This document shows, one piece after another, positions 10,367 to 21,773 of a DNA stretch of 64,000 bases. This DNA comes from Allodiplogaster sudhausi. Lineage: Eukaryota; Nematoda; Chromadorea; Rhabditida; Diplogasteridae. The notes beneath the pieces are model-generated. The model was given only the letters and a program-made list of their open reading frames with translations, did no database searches and was not told the DNA's origin. Every line of letters starts with the position of its first letter. Within the stretch, counting starts at the first letter, position 1. Both the position numbers and the translations under genes were made by a program. The DNA is taken from positions 124,001-188,000 of the forward strand of contig CALZFC010000009.1 of the NCBI GenBank assembly GCA_945643635.1, given 5' to 3'.

Positions 10367-12113
10367 ATCATTCTCCCCCGCTTATTCAGAGGTTTATTCT
10401 AGGACAAGAAGCTTACTCATTTCATGTTTTTTTAAGGAAAGCGTTGGCATTTCTATCCTCCTGGAGAACGTTTCAAGCGTGTAATGATTTATCCTTAATA
10501 ATATTGATTATTTCTTATCATGACCATAGCTACTTTGCTAACACTTTACATGCACCTTGTTTAACGTCCACTTTTTTCTAGTCAGCATCGAAATCTCATG
10601 TATAATAACGGCATCTTGTGTTAATGTTTATGGATAAGAAGTCAGAGTGAGAGAGGCATAGAGCGGCAGAGAGGGAATAGGAAACGAGCGCGATGGAGAT
10701 TTAGAGGGAGATGGAGAGAAAAAGGGTGAGTCACAGCAGCAATGCATCCCGAACCAAAAGCAAGAATGAAGAGAGAGAGAAAGAGGGAGAGACAGACAGA
10801 AAGGGAGAGAGAGAGAGAGACCGAAAGGGAGACAAAGAGCGAGAGACAGAAAGGGAGGTCATCCTTGTCGAGCCTTCACACTGTCCGATCTGCTCCAATG
10901 CTTGACAACTTTTCGTAATGTTCATTCAATTCGTAGCTTTTGTAAATGACATGGTCTGATTTTCTCCTTTTTTCACAGGTACATTTCTAGATGTCGCCAT
11001 ACACGCGAATCTTCACTTCTCTCATCGCCATAACCGCGATGTCTACTTCCACTTCATTTCCAACCATACGGGTAGCCAAAAATCTTACAAATAATAATCG
11101 CACAAAGGTGTTTTTAACACCCAAGTTAATAAAAATGATCAACTAAAACGTTCACCCATTAAACAGCAGTGATATTTGTCTTGCCAGAAAATTAAAACCG
11201 GAGCACTCAAAATGTCATTATAATTTCCTTTGCTTATTTCTTTGATTTAGTCTGAACTCAATTACTTCGTGCTTGCGATTAGACTTAATTTCCCTGCTCC
11301 TACAGTTAGCCTCAACGGTCTTCTCCTCATGACCGACAAGTCGGGTGAATGTTCTACATTGGGCGAGGACGAGGTCTCTCCTCATCATTTTTCTCCTCGT
11401 ACACACCGCGTCCGCCGAGAAGAACATCTTCCAGCCAAAGTCAGTGATACGAGATGGAGGAGGATAACTTCAAGACAGAGAATATCTTATGATATTGCGC
11501 TCCATTCGCGTTTGTTTTTTGCCATCAATCAATCAATCTCTTTTTATGTTGAATGCATCGCATCTTTATCATTGTGATCTTAGATTACTTCTCTTTTGCC
11601 CCACAAGTCTATGTTTCATCTCTCACAATACAATCAAAAATCTTTACTCAAATTCTCTGGAAAAAGAGCTGCAAATGGGATTGTCCTTACTTAAAAAAAA
11701 ACATGTTATTGTACTTCTGCCTCTTTCGATGATATATATATGTACATACACATGTATGTATCTATCTCACCGATCGCGCCCTCTCATCTTCAAGCGATCT
11801 GTTTTTTTTCCGTAATGACTCAGATTCTCACTCTCCTTCTTCTCCCATTCTAAAAGCATGCGCCCTCTGAAAGAGGAAGATCCGAGACTTATGGTTAGGT
11901 ATGAGAATGCGATTAAGGGAGAGTGAGAGGTTGAGTCAGACTATAAAAATACATACATAGTATACTCATAATGCTCATGTGACCTGTTTTCTGCGTTTAC
12001 TTACTTCTCTCTCTCTCTTTTTCACCATCTCTCTCTCTAACTCTACCTTCTCTTTCTCTTTACCTCTCTCTTCCTCTATTTTCTCTCCCTCTCTGCCTTC
12101 CTCACTATTCTTA

Positions 12114-12156
<43 letters not shown>

Positions 12157-12177
12157 ATCGTCTCTCCCTCTGTCCAG
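10051..12177. repeat. gene-poor region with CT/GA microsatellites
   Basis: CT tracts at about 10240-10375 and 11995-12175 and a GA tract at about 10765-10855 generate spurious open frames. About 11320-11480 is less repetitive and has an open plus frame (E-C-S-T-L-G-E-D-E-V-S...) that could be an exon of the gene starting at 12178, but I cannot support it. Confidence 0.6.
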
Positions 12178-12822
12178 AGGCATCAGCGAATACTGCCCGA
12201 TCCCAGGTGTCGGCCAGACGTGTCCTCCCTATTCGAATTGCTGTCATGCTTCTTCGCTTCAGGTATATTTTAATTAAATTTTTTTTAATATTAATATTTT
12301 AATAACTAAAGTAAATATTATAATTGTTAATAAATATATTTCTACTTAAAATTTTTCTTTATTTCATACTGTTTACAGTAAAAAAAAATGTTTCAGTATT
12401 CAAAAAGAGTTTTTTCACTTATTCCAGTATTGGCTTTCTTTCTTTATTTCTTTACGGTGCATATTAAGTAGCACTGGTGGGTGATATTATATATAACATG
12501 AGAACGCAGAAAACATGGAATCTTTAGCTATTAGATTACATGTCTTTGCGGCTCGGATGAAATGGAATGATTACGAATTGAGGAACGAGCTGTTGGGTAG
12601 GCTAGTTTGAAAGAGAGCAGATCTCCGGTTCCTGAATTGTGGAAATGGAAAGGATGGCTGGTGGGACTTCTCATCGTGCTCGCCTTTCTCGTCATGATCT
12701 GCATTGTCTTCACGTTCATTCTGTGCATCTACTGCTATTCGAGAAGGTCATGGTCGCTCATTCTTCATAATCAGCCGCGTAATTCGCTTCGGTCTCTACG
12801 ATCCCTCCCTGGAAATCGATGA
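12178..12822 (+). CDS. possible one-pass membrane protein, two exons seen
   Basis: A first exon, 12178-12262, follows a pyrimidine tract and CAG. It reads G-I-S-E-Y-C-P-I-P-G-V-G-Q-T-C-P-P-Y-S-N, then C-C-H-A-S-S-L-Q, and ends at CAG|GTATAT: a small Cys-rich extracellular-type segment. About 12616-12822 reads W-K-W-K-G-W-L-V-G-L-L-I-V-L-A-F-L-V-M-I and continues hydrophobic to C-Y-S-R-R-S, a convincing transmembrane helix with a basic stop-transfer end. The acceptor of the second exon and any upstream exons are not certain. I do not recognise the family. Confidence 0.4.
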
Positions 12823-13553
12823 AGAAACCCCTTGAAATTCCACACTTTTCGCCAAGTTTTTTTTTTCGGAATTTGAATGAAGTTTTTAAAATCTGCATGA
12901 ATGTTCAATTGCTTTGGGTGTGTTGTTTCATTTTTGGCTAACAAAGTGTGTAAATTTCTAACAATCATTTCCTAACCACGACTAAATAGTTATTTTATCT
13001 GAATGAAGCTGAGTAGCTCAACTCCAACTCTAACTACTGTAAGAAGACGTCAACGTCAAAATAATCTGAGAAGTAATAAATCGAGCTTGTGATTGAGAAG
13101 AATACGCTCGTGACGAACAAATTAGTTAGGAAGAAGCAATTCTTCCCAAAATATTACAAAGTAGCAAAAACATTAGCTCATCGAAATTTGATCGTATTGA
13201 AGGGATTGTTTGAAAAAGGAAACGTTCCTTGAGCATCTTCATCTCATGGTTGGGTTCAAAAACGAGAATGGAAACAGAAGTAACAAAATGCTTACGTCGA
13301 TTAAAAATCACGTTGACAACGAGGAAGAGAGGCGAAAAGTGAAGAGAGGAACGGGCGCAAGGTGAATACATATATGGTTACAACACGCGCCATCTCTTTC
13401 TTCCTTGCGACCCACTTACTACATGCAGGTTGATTGTTCGAATATATGGTCAGGCTATGTTCATCTTTTTTATAGCTAAAATAGTTGATTATATAAATCT
13501 AAAAATACTTTCTGAAATAGGTACCTACATAAATCCATACTTATATACTCTCA
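12823..13553. other. intergenic, nothing recognised
   Basis: A/T-rich sequence with no module or exon I can name. Any upstream exon of the X gene at 13554 would be expected here, but none stands out. Confidence 0.4.
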
Positions 13554-14162
13554 GAAAGCATCGCTCCTTCCATCTCTACATCAACGACCGCTGCTCTAGT
13601 AGGCAGCATCGCGGACACTTCCGCGCCATCCTCACCCTTGGACGATGACGAAAAGGAGCTGGCGAAGATAGCTGCCTCGTGCATGACCGGTCGCGAGCAC
13701 AAACAGATGGCAGGCGGCATGCTGCGGCACGGGATGGCGCGACTATTTAATGTGAGAATGGTCAGGGAAGCGCTGAAGGCGATTGGTCTTGCGGAGCTGC
13801 GTACCGTGGCCGGATTTGCGCCGCCCGGGCCGTGGACAGCATATCGAGTGCCGACGAGCGACGAGATCGCAGCTGCGCCCACCGTCGAGGCCTACTACGA
13901 GCTACGCGAGCCGCGCAGCGAGGAGCGCAGTCTCGATAGCGACTTTTTCTTCGAGAGCAACTTCCCGCCCGCCATCGGCTTCTTGGACGCGCGCTTTCCC
14001 GCCATTCGCGCCAGCAAATTTGAGGCGATTCGTCGTCGTCGTGCACAAGTGAGCATAGACAGGGATGAAGTTGATCAGTTGATTCACGAGTACTTAGCCA
14101 TTTATTTCCGCGTAAGAAACGCAATGGACGACGTGCTTTTTGCACACAGTTATGACTGCTAG
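13554..14162 (+). CDS. X-family protein, member 1 (unrecognised family)
   Basis: This GC-rich exon opens after TCTCAG at 13551-13553 with two bases completing a codon from an unseen upstream exon. It runs to TAG at 14160-14162. It starts with a Ser/Thr/Ala/Pro-rich stretch, then E-K-E-L-A-K-I-A-A-S-C-M, I-G-L-A-E-L-R, A-G-F-A-P-P-G-P-W-T-A-Y, a segment E-A-Y-Y-E-L-R-E-P-R-S-E-E-R, then F-P-A-I-R and a basic R-R-R-R with a charged C-terminal helix. Two other members (26309-26893 minus; 63677 to the edge) share these blocks, which supports a real protein. There is no membrane segment. The function is unknown. Base composition is clearly higher in G+C than its surroundings. Confidence 0.72.
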   Translation, partial: ESIAPSISTSTTAALVGSIADTSAPSSPLDDDEKELAKIAASCMTGREHKQMAGGMLRHGMARLFNVRMVREALKAIGLAELRTVAGFAPPGPWTAYRVPTSDEIAAAPTVEAYYELREPRSEERSLDSDFFFESNFPPAIGFLDARFPAIRASKFEAIRRRRAQVSIDRDEVDQLIHEYLAIYFRVRNAMDDVLFAHSYDC

Positions 14163-14772
14163 TAGGAATACTTCACGATTTGCATTACTTAGATATTGTT
14201 ATATGAAATGTCTACAAATATATTTCTATAGCCGAAAACTCTTTATTCAAACACCACAGCTCTCTGGCAGTCATTCAGGGAACAGGCAGAGCTAGAGAAA
14301 CTCAGAGAGTGTGAGGAATCGAGAGAGCACTGAGTGAGAAAGTCGAGGGAGAAAGAGGTGGAAGGTGTAGTCTCTCTATGCTCTGGCGATCCAGAATGCT
14401 GTGAGGCCTTCACCTCACACGACAGAGGAGAAAGTAAACTAATTCGTTGAAGATTTAAAATATATACATTAATTAATTTTTGCTACATTTAGCAGAAATA
14501 GCTGTGCTGATTGCTTTCATAAAGCAACAATGAAAAATCGTTTTCGCATTTCCGATATATGTATGTAGGTACATATAATCTGTCGATTTTGTCTCCGTCT
14601 AGAAAAGAAATAAGTGAAAAAACCCTTTTTTATCGGTGATTGATTCAAATGTAGAACGCTTAATAATCGATCAAGTCGGACATTTATTGCACATGAATGC
14701 ATATCGCAGGAAAAATAAATTGCTCATTACAGCCATTCAATCTTATGGATAGAGCGGAAGAAATTCTGCGAC
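14163..14772. repeat. inverted-duplication arm; Ly6 downstream module
   Basis: About 14270-14420 matches 25850-26040 in inverse orientation (a GA-rich segment with CTCTGGCGATCCAGAA). About 14450-14772 is the Ly6 downstream module (TTTAGCAGAAATAGCTGTGC, TTTATTGCACATGAATGCAT). No independent gene. Confidence 0.65.
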
Positions 14773-15314
14773 TTATTTCTTCGGAGCGATCAGAGAGAGC
14801 AGAGGAGACACGGGGAGAGCGCCGTTGCAGAGATCGCCTCTGCAGCATGTCACGGAATGGATGTGGCTTCCAGCAATGTTCGGGTCATTTTTCACTTCTT
14901 GTTGAATTTCCTAAATTTGACGGATCAGCTTTCATCGTTAAATAAAATTTCCTCTAATAAAATCAAAAGAGTAATGATGATTACACATACTTATCAGGAA
15001 GCGCTAAACAAAGATCGCTAACCTAAATACACAATCGTCCGTCATGCACATTTTGTACAGAAAATTGACTCTCAAATCATCTCGTGTTAATACACCACTC
15101 AATTGGAAAATTTTCTTGAATTTTTATTGCGCCAAGAAAATAGATTAAACCTTGGCACATTCGTATCTTCCTCATCGCAAGTTAATGTATTGAATGCGTC
15201 AAGTCCAGGATGTTCATTCTCCGCCAATCCTCCCTCATAGCACTCGAGTGCGTCGACGGAGCCAGCAGCGAGAACCAAGAGAACAAAGAAGAGACTGCCC
15301 GACAGGAGAGACAT
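14773..15314 (-). pseudogene. Ly6-like copy E, frameshifted
   Basis: Exon 1 (15151-15314) reads MSLLSGSLFFVLLVLAAGSV then D-A-L-E-C-Y-E-G-G. Compared with its inverted twin F it lacks one A near the end, which turns D-T-K-C-G-K into D-T-N-V-P-R and removes a conserved cysteine. The exon 2 acceptor CAG is mutated, and its end reads D-C-V-F instead of D-C-N-I-E, two bases short. Exon 3 (14773-14910) is open and ends S-V-T-C-C-R-G-D-L-C-N-G and a short tail. With three separate lesions, no continuous reading frame can be made. Confidence 0.78.
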
Positions 15315-15859
15315 ATGCAAAGAAAATTTGTGTTTAGTTTTGGGAACAATAAATTTGTAAACCTCCTAGCAGCGAAACTCGAGCAGAGAAATGGAATAGA
15401 TATCGTAACGGCATCCAAATTATTTATTCGGGGGGCACCTTAAATTCTATGAGACGCCTCTTTCCATGGGACGCGTTTAACCTTATGACGTCTTTAATTC
15501 AATATAGAGAAAATAGTGCGTCGGGCGCTTTTTGAGGAAACGATTGGGATGCCTATCAATTGTGCAAGTGGCATTACTTTTCATAATAAGAGGAAAGAAG
15601 TTGAATTAGTCATCACCATTAGAAATGAAAGAATTCTGAAAAACACATTTCTTTCATTTCTCGTGGTGATGACTCATTCAATTCCTTCTCCATTAATATG
15701 ACAAAGAATGGTATGACCATTTTGAAACCCAAACATTTCCTTAAAGGCCACCTAGGCACTTGTGTGGCTCCATTCAAGTGTAGGCATCCAAAAGTATTGC
15801 TAGGAAGTTTAATATCTCGTTACCCCTTTCTATTTCCGACACAACACTTTCTCTTGCAT
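15315..15859. repeat. two upstream modules head to head, centre near 15640
   Basis: About 15520-15640 is the upstream module of copy E (minus). About 15640-15770 is the same module in inverted orientation in front of copy H (plus). They meet at an imperfect palindrome around AAATGAAAGAATTCTG and CATTTCTTTCATTTCTCG. This gives a symmetrical divergent promoter arrangement for E and H. Confidence 0.7.
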
Positions 15860-15994
15860 ATGACGGTCATGGCTGGTCATCTCTGCTTCCTTCTCTTGGT
15901 TCTCGTCGCTTGCTCTGTCGACGTGCTCAAGTGCAACTCGGGATACATACCTGCTCGGAGATGTAATGAAAACTTTGCTTCTCAGAAAGGCACA
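15860..15994 (+). pseudogene. Ly6-like copy H, exon 1 only
   Basis: The ATG at 15860 sits in the conserved TTGCATATG context and reads MTVMAGHLCFLLLVLVACSV, D-V-L-K-C-N-S-G-Y-I-P. Homology to the family then ends and a stop follows after about 45 residues. No exon 2 or 3 on the plus strand follows. Instead the sequence runs into the 3' end of copy I in the opposite orientation. So this is a truncated copy that could at most give a 45-residue secreted peptide. Confidence 0.7.
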
Positions 15995-16074
15995 TAAATT
16001 TATCTAGGAAACAGCTCATCTTTTAAATATATGTTTATTGCAAGTTTATCTTACAAGGCTAATATGTGACAGGT

Positions 16075-16612
16075 TCAGAAGTGGAACGAGAGAAAAGCAA
16101 GGCGCAGGACGGGCAGAGAGAGTGGAGGAGACATGGCGAGAGCGCCGTTACGCGTTGTAGAGGCTGCCCCTGCAGCACGTCACGTCCTTTACGGCCATTC
16201 CATGTTTTGCGGCTACTCGTTAAATTTCCTAAATTTGACGGATAATCATAATCAATGAAATCTTCCTCTTTTGTTATCAAAAACAGTAAAGCTGATTATG
16301 ATAATATTATCAAAGAATGCTAACCGCAGTGTCACAATCCGTCAAGCATCCTTTGAACACGAATTTGCCGATCACGCCATCTAGGTTAGCCTGAAAAGTT
16401 TTTTGATGTAAATATACTTTTATTGCGTGAATAAAGATAAATATCACCTTGGCGCATTTCTCTTGTCTCTCACTACAAGTTATCGTCTCGAATCCGCCCA
16501 GAGCTACCCCCTCAACCGCGCCCGCGAATCCGTAGTGGCACTCGAGTGCGTCGACGGAGCAAGCGACGAGAACCAAGAGAAGGCAGCAGAGACGACCAGA
16601 CACGATGGACAT
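16075..16612 (-). pseudogene. Ly6-like copy I, premature stop and 7-bp insertion
   Basis: Exons 16448-16612 (MSIVSGRLCCLLLVLVACSV, then D-A-L-E-C-H-Y-G) and 16325-16390 (ends K-G-C-L-T-D-C-D-T-A) are intact. Exon 3 begins GAA ATT TAA, a stop at 16220-16222 where copies E and F have CAA. Further on, 7 extra bases (ACAACGC) sit inside the L-C-N codons. Without them the frame would continue to a GPI-type tail ending S-F-H-F at 16075. The predicted product ends after about 79 residues, before the C-C-x4-C-N part, so it is probably non-functional. Confidence 0.75.
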
Positions 16613-17337
16613 ATTCAAAGATAATTGTTCTATAGGGAATATGTAGGTTAGGAATCCCATGGTAAAAAAACCTTATTCTAAGCATCTGATGATTTTTATA
16701 CGCAAAAATAAAATTCCACATGACTCTTTTTTTGCAATGGAATGTCATTATTTTTCATGGGAAACATATAATACCGTTGAACGCCAATACTTGAATTTAG
16801 CCAAAAAGTGCCTCGGGGCCTTTTAAGGAAATGTTTCGGCTTCAAAATGCTCATCAATTGTTCAAAAGGCATCATTTGTCATAATAACAGAGAAGAATTT
16901 GAACGAGACATCACCATGAGAAATGAAAGATAAAGTGTTTTCACAGACGATTCCTATCAACAGTGGAATCATCGGCATGAAAGTAGAGGGGGGAAAAGGT
17001 GGCAAACTGATACGTCGAAGAATTAAAAGATCGCAATGTTAATAAAATGTGGCTTCATATTGCATGAATATATGTACATACATAGCTTTGTAAATTTTTG
17101 TTGAAAGAAAATTCAACGCTTTCTTGCACTTATCGAATACCGGCTCAGGTTTAATCAGTCTATATTGTTTCTATCTAATATGTAGGTAAACATCCTAAAA
17201 ACACTTTGATCGGTCTGTTCTGTCTTTATTGATTTAAATGTGAAACTCCAAATTAGCTTTTATTGCACACAAGAGCTATTCAATCTTAAGGCTAGAGAAG
17301 AGGAATTTTCGAAATTGTTAATGTCTACATACATATG

Positions 17338-17377
<40 letters not shown>

Positions 17378-17687
17378 GGTCCATTTTCTCCATCTCTCCA
17401 ATGTCTATGCAGTATTCACTTGTTCTCCTTGAAATGTCCCAACACGACAGGTAAAGTTTTATGTTCTTGGAGGAATCAGTAAAGGTAAAATTCTTTAAAT
17501 ATACATCATACAAACGCAATATCTCTTGTCATTTAATAGTAAGAACATTGTTGTTGTAAAATGAGAAGCATTGATTGCAATGTTGTTCTTTCTCCTAAAT
17601 GATCGTTGAAATAGGAAACAGCGATGTACACTATTAAAGATATAATGTTTCTAGTATGCTTCTCGAATGAGGCAACTTGGGACTGCT
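16613..17687. repeat. intergenic; upstream module (16780-17010) and orphan downstream module (17100-17310)
   Basis: The upstream module of copy I is followed by a downstream-module copy without exons. A TA microsatellite lies at about 17340-17373, and a stretch near 17500-17560 shares the 3' sequence seen near 3510 and 840. No gene. Confidence 0.6.
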
Positions 17688-18249
17688 TCAGAAGTGGAAG
17701 GAGAGAAGAGCAAAGAGCGAGATGAGCAGAGCGACTGCTGGTGACATGGCGAGGGTGCCGTTACAATGGTTCTTGTCGTTGCAGCACTTCACGGAGCGGA
17801 AGTACGCTCCCTCGAAAGCCTCGTCATTTTTTGTTCGTTCTTTGAATGTCTAAACATGTAGAATTTAATAATAAACAATAAAAATTCCCCTTTCAATCAA
17901 AAAAGAGTAAAGCAGATTAAGATAAGAGTCCGGCAAACAAACATTGCCAACCTCAATGTCACAATCGCCCATCATGCAACCTTTGTACACAAGTTTCCCG
18001 CTCCTACCATTTCGTGTTAATAGTGCATGAAGCTGAAATATTTTTTTTCGATTTCGAGAAACCCTTATTGCGACAAAAAATAGATAAAACCTTGAAACAT
18101 CTGCCATCTTCCTCATTGCAAGGTACCGTATTCAGCATTCCTGTATCCTCATTCTCCATTAAGCCTCCTTGGTAGCACTTGAGCGCGTCGACGGAGCAAG
18201 CGACGAGGACCAAGAGAAGGAAGCAGCGACGGCCAGCCACGACAGACAT
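17688..18249 (-). CDS. Ly6-like three-finger protein, copy J (intact, GPI-type tail)
   Basis: Exons 18091-18249, 17952-18032 and 17688-17849, all phase 0, give 133 residues. The signal peptide is MSVVAGRRCFLLLVLVACSV, then D-A-L-K-C-Y-Q-G-G. Exon 2 ends K-G-C-M-M-G-D-C-D-I-E. Exon 3 has S-V-K-C-C-N-D-K-N-H-C-N-G-T, with five residues between C-C and C instead of four, then a hydrophobic tail A-V-A-L-L-I-S-L-F-A-L-L-S-F-H-F and stop, as expected of a GPI-attachment signal. Together with B it is the best-preserved anchored member. Confidence 0.84.
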
Positions 18250-18722
18250 ATGCAATGATAATTGTTGTTTGGGGAATGGAAACGAGCAACGAATGAGGGA
18301 TTGAGAGCAAAAGGAACCGCCGACATACTTATAGTCGTACACAATGCAAAATAATTAATGCCATCAAAATTATGTTTTGATATGTACATTTTCACTTTCT
18401 CACAAATGTATTGCCCGCGAATTAGAAGCTTTTTTATGCGATAAACATTTTTGGACAAACGCGTTCTAAAGAAAACCCTACCTCAAGGAAACATCGAAAT
18501 AAAAATTGTAATTCACGGGCTATGTCCGTAGATTAGTAAAACATCAGATGCTCGCTAAACTAGTGGGGAGAAAAGGCTGTGTGCTTAGGGGCATCTGACA
18601 ATGATGACTGCGCAACCGGAGGTCAAGTTCACGATGAAAAGATAAGGGCACTATTCAAGTGTAGGCATCTCAATAAATTATTAGCGTGATTTAAGAGAGC
18701 ATGTCAGTAAGCTTCGAGCGCG
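18250..18722. other. intergenic, upstream of copy J
   Basis: Holds no gene. About 18680-18722 resembles the outer end of the palindrome that follows and a degenerate match at 62728-62790 (AAGAGAGC-TGTCAGTA). Confidence 0.5.
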
Positions 18723-20373
18723 GCCTGCCCCGGGAAAATTGTTTTCGAATTCGTTAACAAAAAAACATTTTTCTTATACAACTCGACACGCTATATTTAA
18801 TGAGCCTAATTTCATCATCATCCGATTTTTTCCCTTCGGGATACACAACCGTAACCCTGAAAAAAATTCATTGCGCCATAACTTCATCCAATACCTGTTT
18901 TGTGAAACCATGTACATATCATTCAATAGCATTTCGAAAGCGCTTCAAATTTCATCTAGGAACATGTTTTGTTAAGATTTCATTTTGATCAAGAAAATTG
19001 GCTTTAAATAATATGAAGGGTAATCACACCACGTTACGGCCATTTCTACACTCTGGGACCTAGATAGAAAGAAAGAGCGTGAAATTTGCTACAAAATTAG
19101 TACCTTTCAAAAAAAATTAAAGCGTACGATGTCTTCGATATCACGCGAAAAATGCGCGGTAGTCGGTCAAACTGGCGCATTTTCGGTCGCCGAGGCACAG
19201 TGCATGCGCATTCATTGGTCCATAACTACGCTCAATCTTAATATTACAAAATCGTAAGTATATCATCTAAGAGCTCTCATGGAGCTGTTCAAATGTTACA
19301 TACATACTGTTATTGGCATGTTTGGATTTATATGGGAAATTTCGTTTTGTATTATAAGAACGCTTAAAAAGCTACTTCAGAAACATTTCTACATGCCCAA
19401 AGATACATCATTAGACAGAGGATGAAATTTCGTACAAGATAAACCCCTTTAAATGAAATTCCACATGAAATACGAACTTTTGTTATAAGCCATAAAAGAA
19501 GGGTCAGTAGCGTTACTGTCATTTCGTCCAAGAATTCATAGTTTAGTTTATTCCAATTAGAATATTCCAATTCTTTTTTTTCTACACTTTTTCCATAAGG
19601 CCTTGTTATCCTACTCTAATGGCTTATAACAAAAGATAACAACAGAATTTCATTTAAAGGGGTTCATCTTGTACGAAATTCATCCTCTTTCTTATGATGT
19701 ATCTTTAGGCATGTAGAAATGTTTCTGAAGTAGTTTTTTAAGCGTTCTTATTATACAAAACGAAATTTCCCATATAAATCCAAACATTTCAATAACAGTA
19801 TGTATGTAACATTTGAAGAGCTCCATGAGAGCTCTTAGATGATATACTTATGATTTTGTAATATTAAGATTGAGCGTAGTTATGGACCAATGAATGCGCA
19901 TGCACTGTGCCTCGGCGACCGAAAATGCGCCATTTTGACCGACTCCCGCGCATTTTTCGCGTGATATCGAAGACATCGTTAATTTTTTTGAAAAGTGCTT
20001 ATTTTGTAGCAAATTTCACGCTCTTTCGTTCTATCTAGGTCCCAGAGCGTAGAAATGGCCATAAAGTGGTGTGATTACCCTTCATATTATTTAAACCCAA
20101 TTTTCTTGATCAAAATGAAATCTTAACAAAACATGTTCCTAGATGAAATTTGAAGCGCTTTCGAAATGCTATTGAATGATATGTACATGGTTTCACAAAA
20201 CAGGTATTGGATGAAGTTATGGCGCAATGAATTTTTTTCAGGGTTACGGTTGTGTATCCCGAAGGGAAAAATCGGATGATGATGAAATTAGGCTCATTAA
20301 ATAGAGCGTGTCGAGTTGTATAAGAAAAATGTTTTTTGTTAACGAATTCGAAAACAATTTTCCCGGGGCAGGC
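18723..20373. mobile_element. 1.65-kb near-perfect palindrome (foldback element)
   Basis: The left arm 18723-19493 and right arm 19619-20373 are reverse complements with scattered mismatches, separated by about 125 bp. Matching outer ends read GCCTGCCCCGGGAAAA and TTTTCCCGGGGCAGGC. Matching inner ends read GTTATAAGCCAT and ATGGCTTATAAC. No transposase or conserved protein is encoded in either arm. The structure fits a foldback-type transposable element or a palindromic duplication. A weaker match to the outer end of the left arm occurs at 62728-62830. Confidence 0.88.
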
Positions 20374-21773
20374 TGCCGTAAGCGCATGCTCGACTCTTAC
20401 AGAGAGGCCGTCTTAAAAAGAAGCTTCCAATCGGAAATGTAGGCGCCCCATTTCTAACACCTTAAATTCAAATGGACGTCTTTTTTGCCATTTCCATTTG
20501 AAGACTATAATTCTTTCAGACGCCTACACTTGAATACTGCCTAAAAGTGCCTCGCGGGCATTTTTAAGAAATATTTGGGTTTCAAAATGTTCATCAGTTG
20601 TGTACATGGCATTATTTGTCATATTTACATAGAAGAAATGGAAGGAGTCATCACCATGAAAGATGGGAAAAGTGTTTTTCTTTTCAGAGTTATGAAAGCG
20701 CAGAAGCTGTCTGGCAAAAGAAGATTCACAAGAAAGGAAGAAGCATACGATGAGGGTGGAAGGCAAACTTCTTCTTCGAAAAATTAAAAGAACTCAGAGT
20801 AATTAAACCTCTGTTTTCCCTGGATTCCGGTTTATCAGACGGGATCTTTTTTTAACAAGATTATCACAAGAATATATGATCCATTGTAACGTGTGGCATG
20901 GGGGTTAGGAAAAACCGGTACGGGCTGTTTTGTATGGCACAATGCTTTGCAGCAGTTTTAGATATTCAAATTTTGGAGATGAAAAACACCGATTACTTTG
21001 AGAGAATATCTGATAAAATATCCCGGGACTGGTGTTTTCGAAATTGAAATCAAGCAACTTACACTTTGCACCAGTCGGTCATGCACCAAAACAAGTATGA
21101 CTTCAATAAAAAAATTTTTAATATGTATGCGTCTTCTAGCCTGATGCAGTGAGCTGCCACGAGCTCAACAATATGTAGATACCATTTGCATTTCCCATTT
21201 GGCAGGCGGCCACTACAGCCGATACAGCCGAGACTCCTGGCCGCTGAGAAGTACAGTATGTATGTACATACATATATGTGCATATGTATATATCATGCAT
21301 GTATAATTTAAATGCCTATCCAATTGTTGGTAATCCTAATACCACAAACATAGTGCCTCAGGGGAACTGCTTGGGTTTTGAAAACGATCCTCAATAGTGC
21401 AAATGGCATCATTTGTCATAATAACAGAAAAGAGATAGAACGAGTCATCACCATAAGAAATGAAAGAAGAATTCGTTGGCAAGAAAGTAACACAAGGTGG
21501 GGGGGGGGAAGAGGATTCGTTGGCAAGAAAGTAACACAAGGTGGGGGGGGGGAAGAGGTTGACAAAGGCGGCAAACCGATTCGTCGATCCGTCTAGAATA
21601 GTAGTAGATTAAAATATTATTTTTAAAAACCTTTTTATAATTGATTTTAATGTAAAATTCTTCATACTCAATCAAGTAAGACATTTATTGCACATGAATG
21701 AATATCGAATGAAAATTACATTGCTCACAAGAGCCATTCAATCTTATGGCGAGAGCAGAGGAACTTCAGCGAC
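20374..21773. repeat. intergenic; two upstream modules and a possible Ly6 exon relic
   Basis: Upstream modules lie at about 20540-20790 and 21350-21480. Two direct copies of a segment with TTGGCAAGAAAGTAACACAAGG followed by a G run lie at about 21474-21550. On the minus strand, about 21059-21110 reads F-W-C-M-T-D-W-C-K-V, resembling the end of exon 2, but no matching exon 1 or 3 is present. A downstream module occupies 21590-21773. Confidence 0.55.

Noticed and set aside
11269..11577. 102-codon plus ORF near 11.3-11.5 kb
   Set aside because: Some coding flavour around 11320-11480, but no acceptor/donor pair linking it in phase to 12178 and no family match.
13541..14145. Long ORFs on the minus strand and in other plus frames over the X gene (and the same at 26428-26849)
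   Set aside because: High G+C gives few stops in all frames; only the frame shared by the three X members is conserved.
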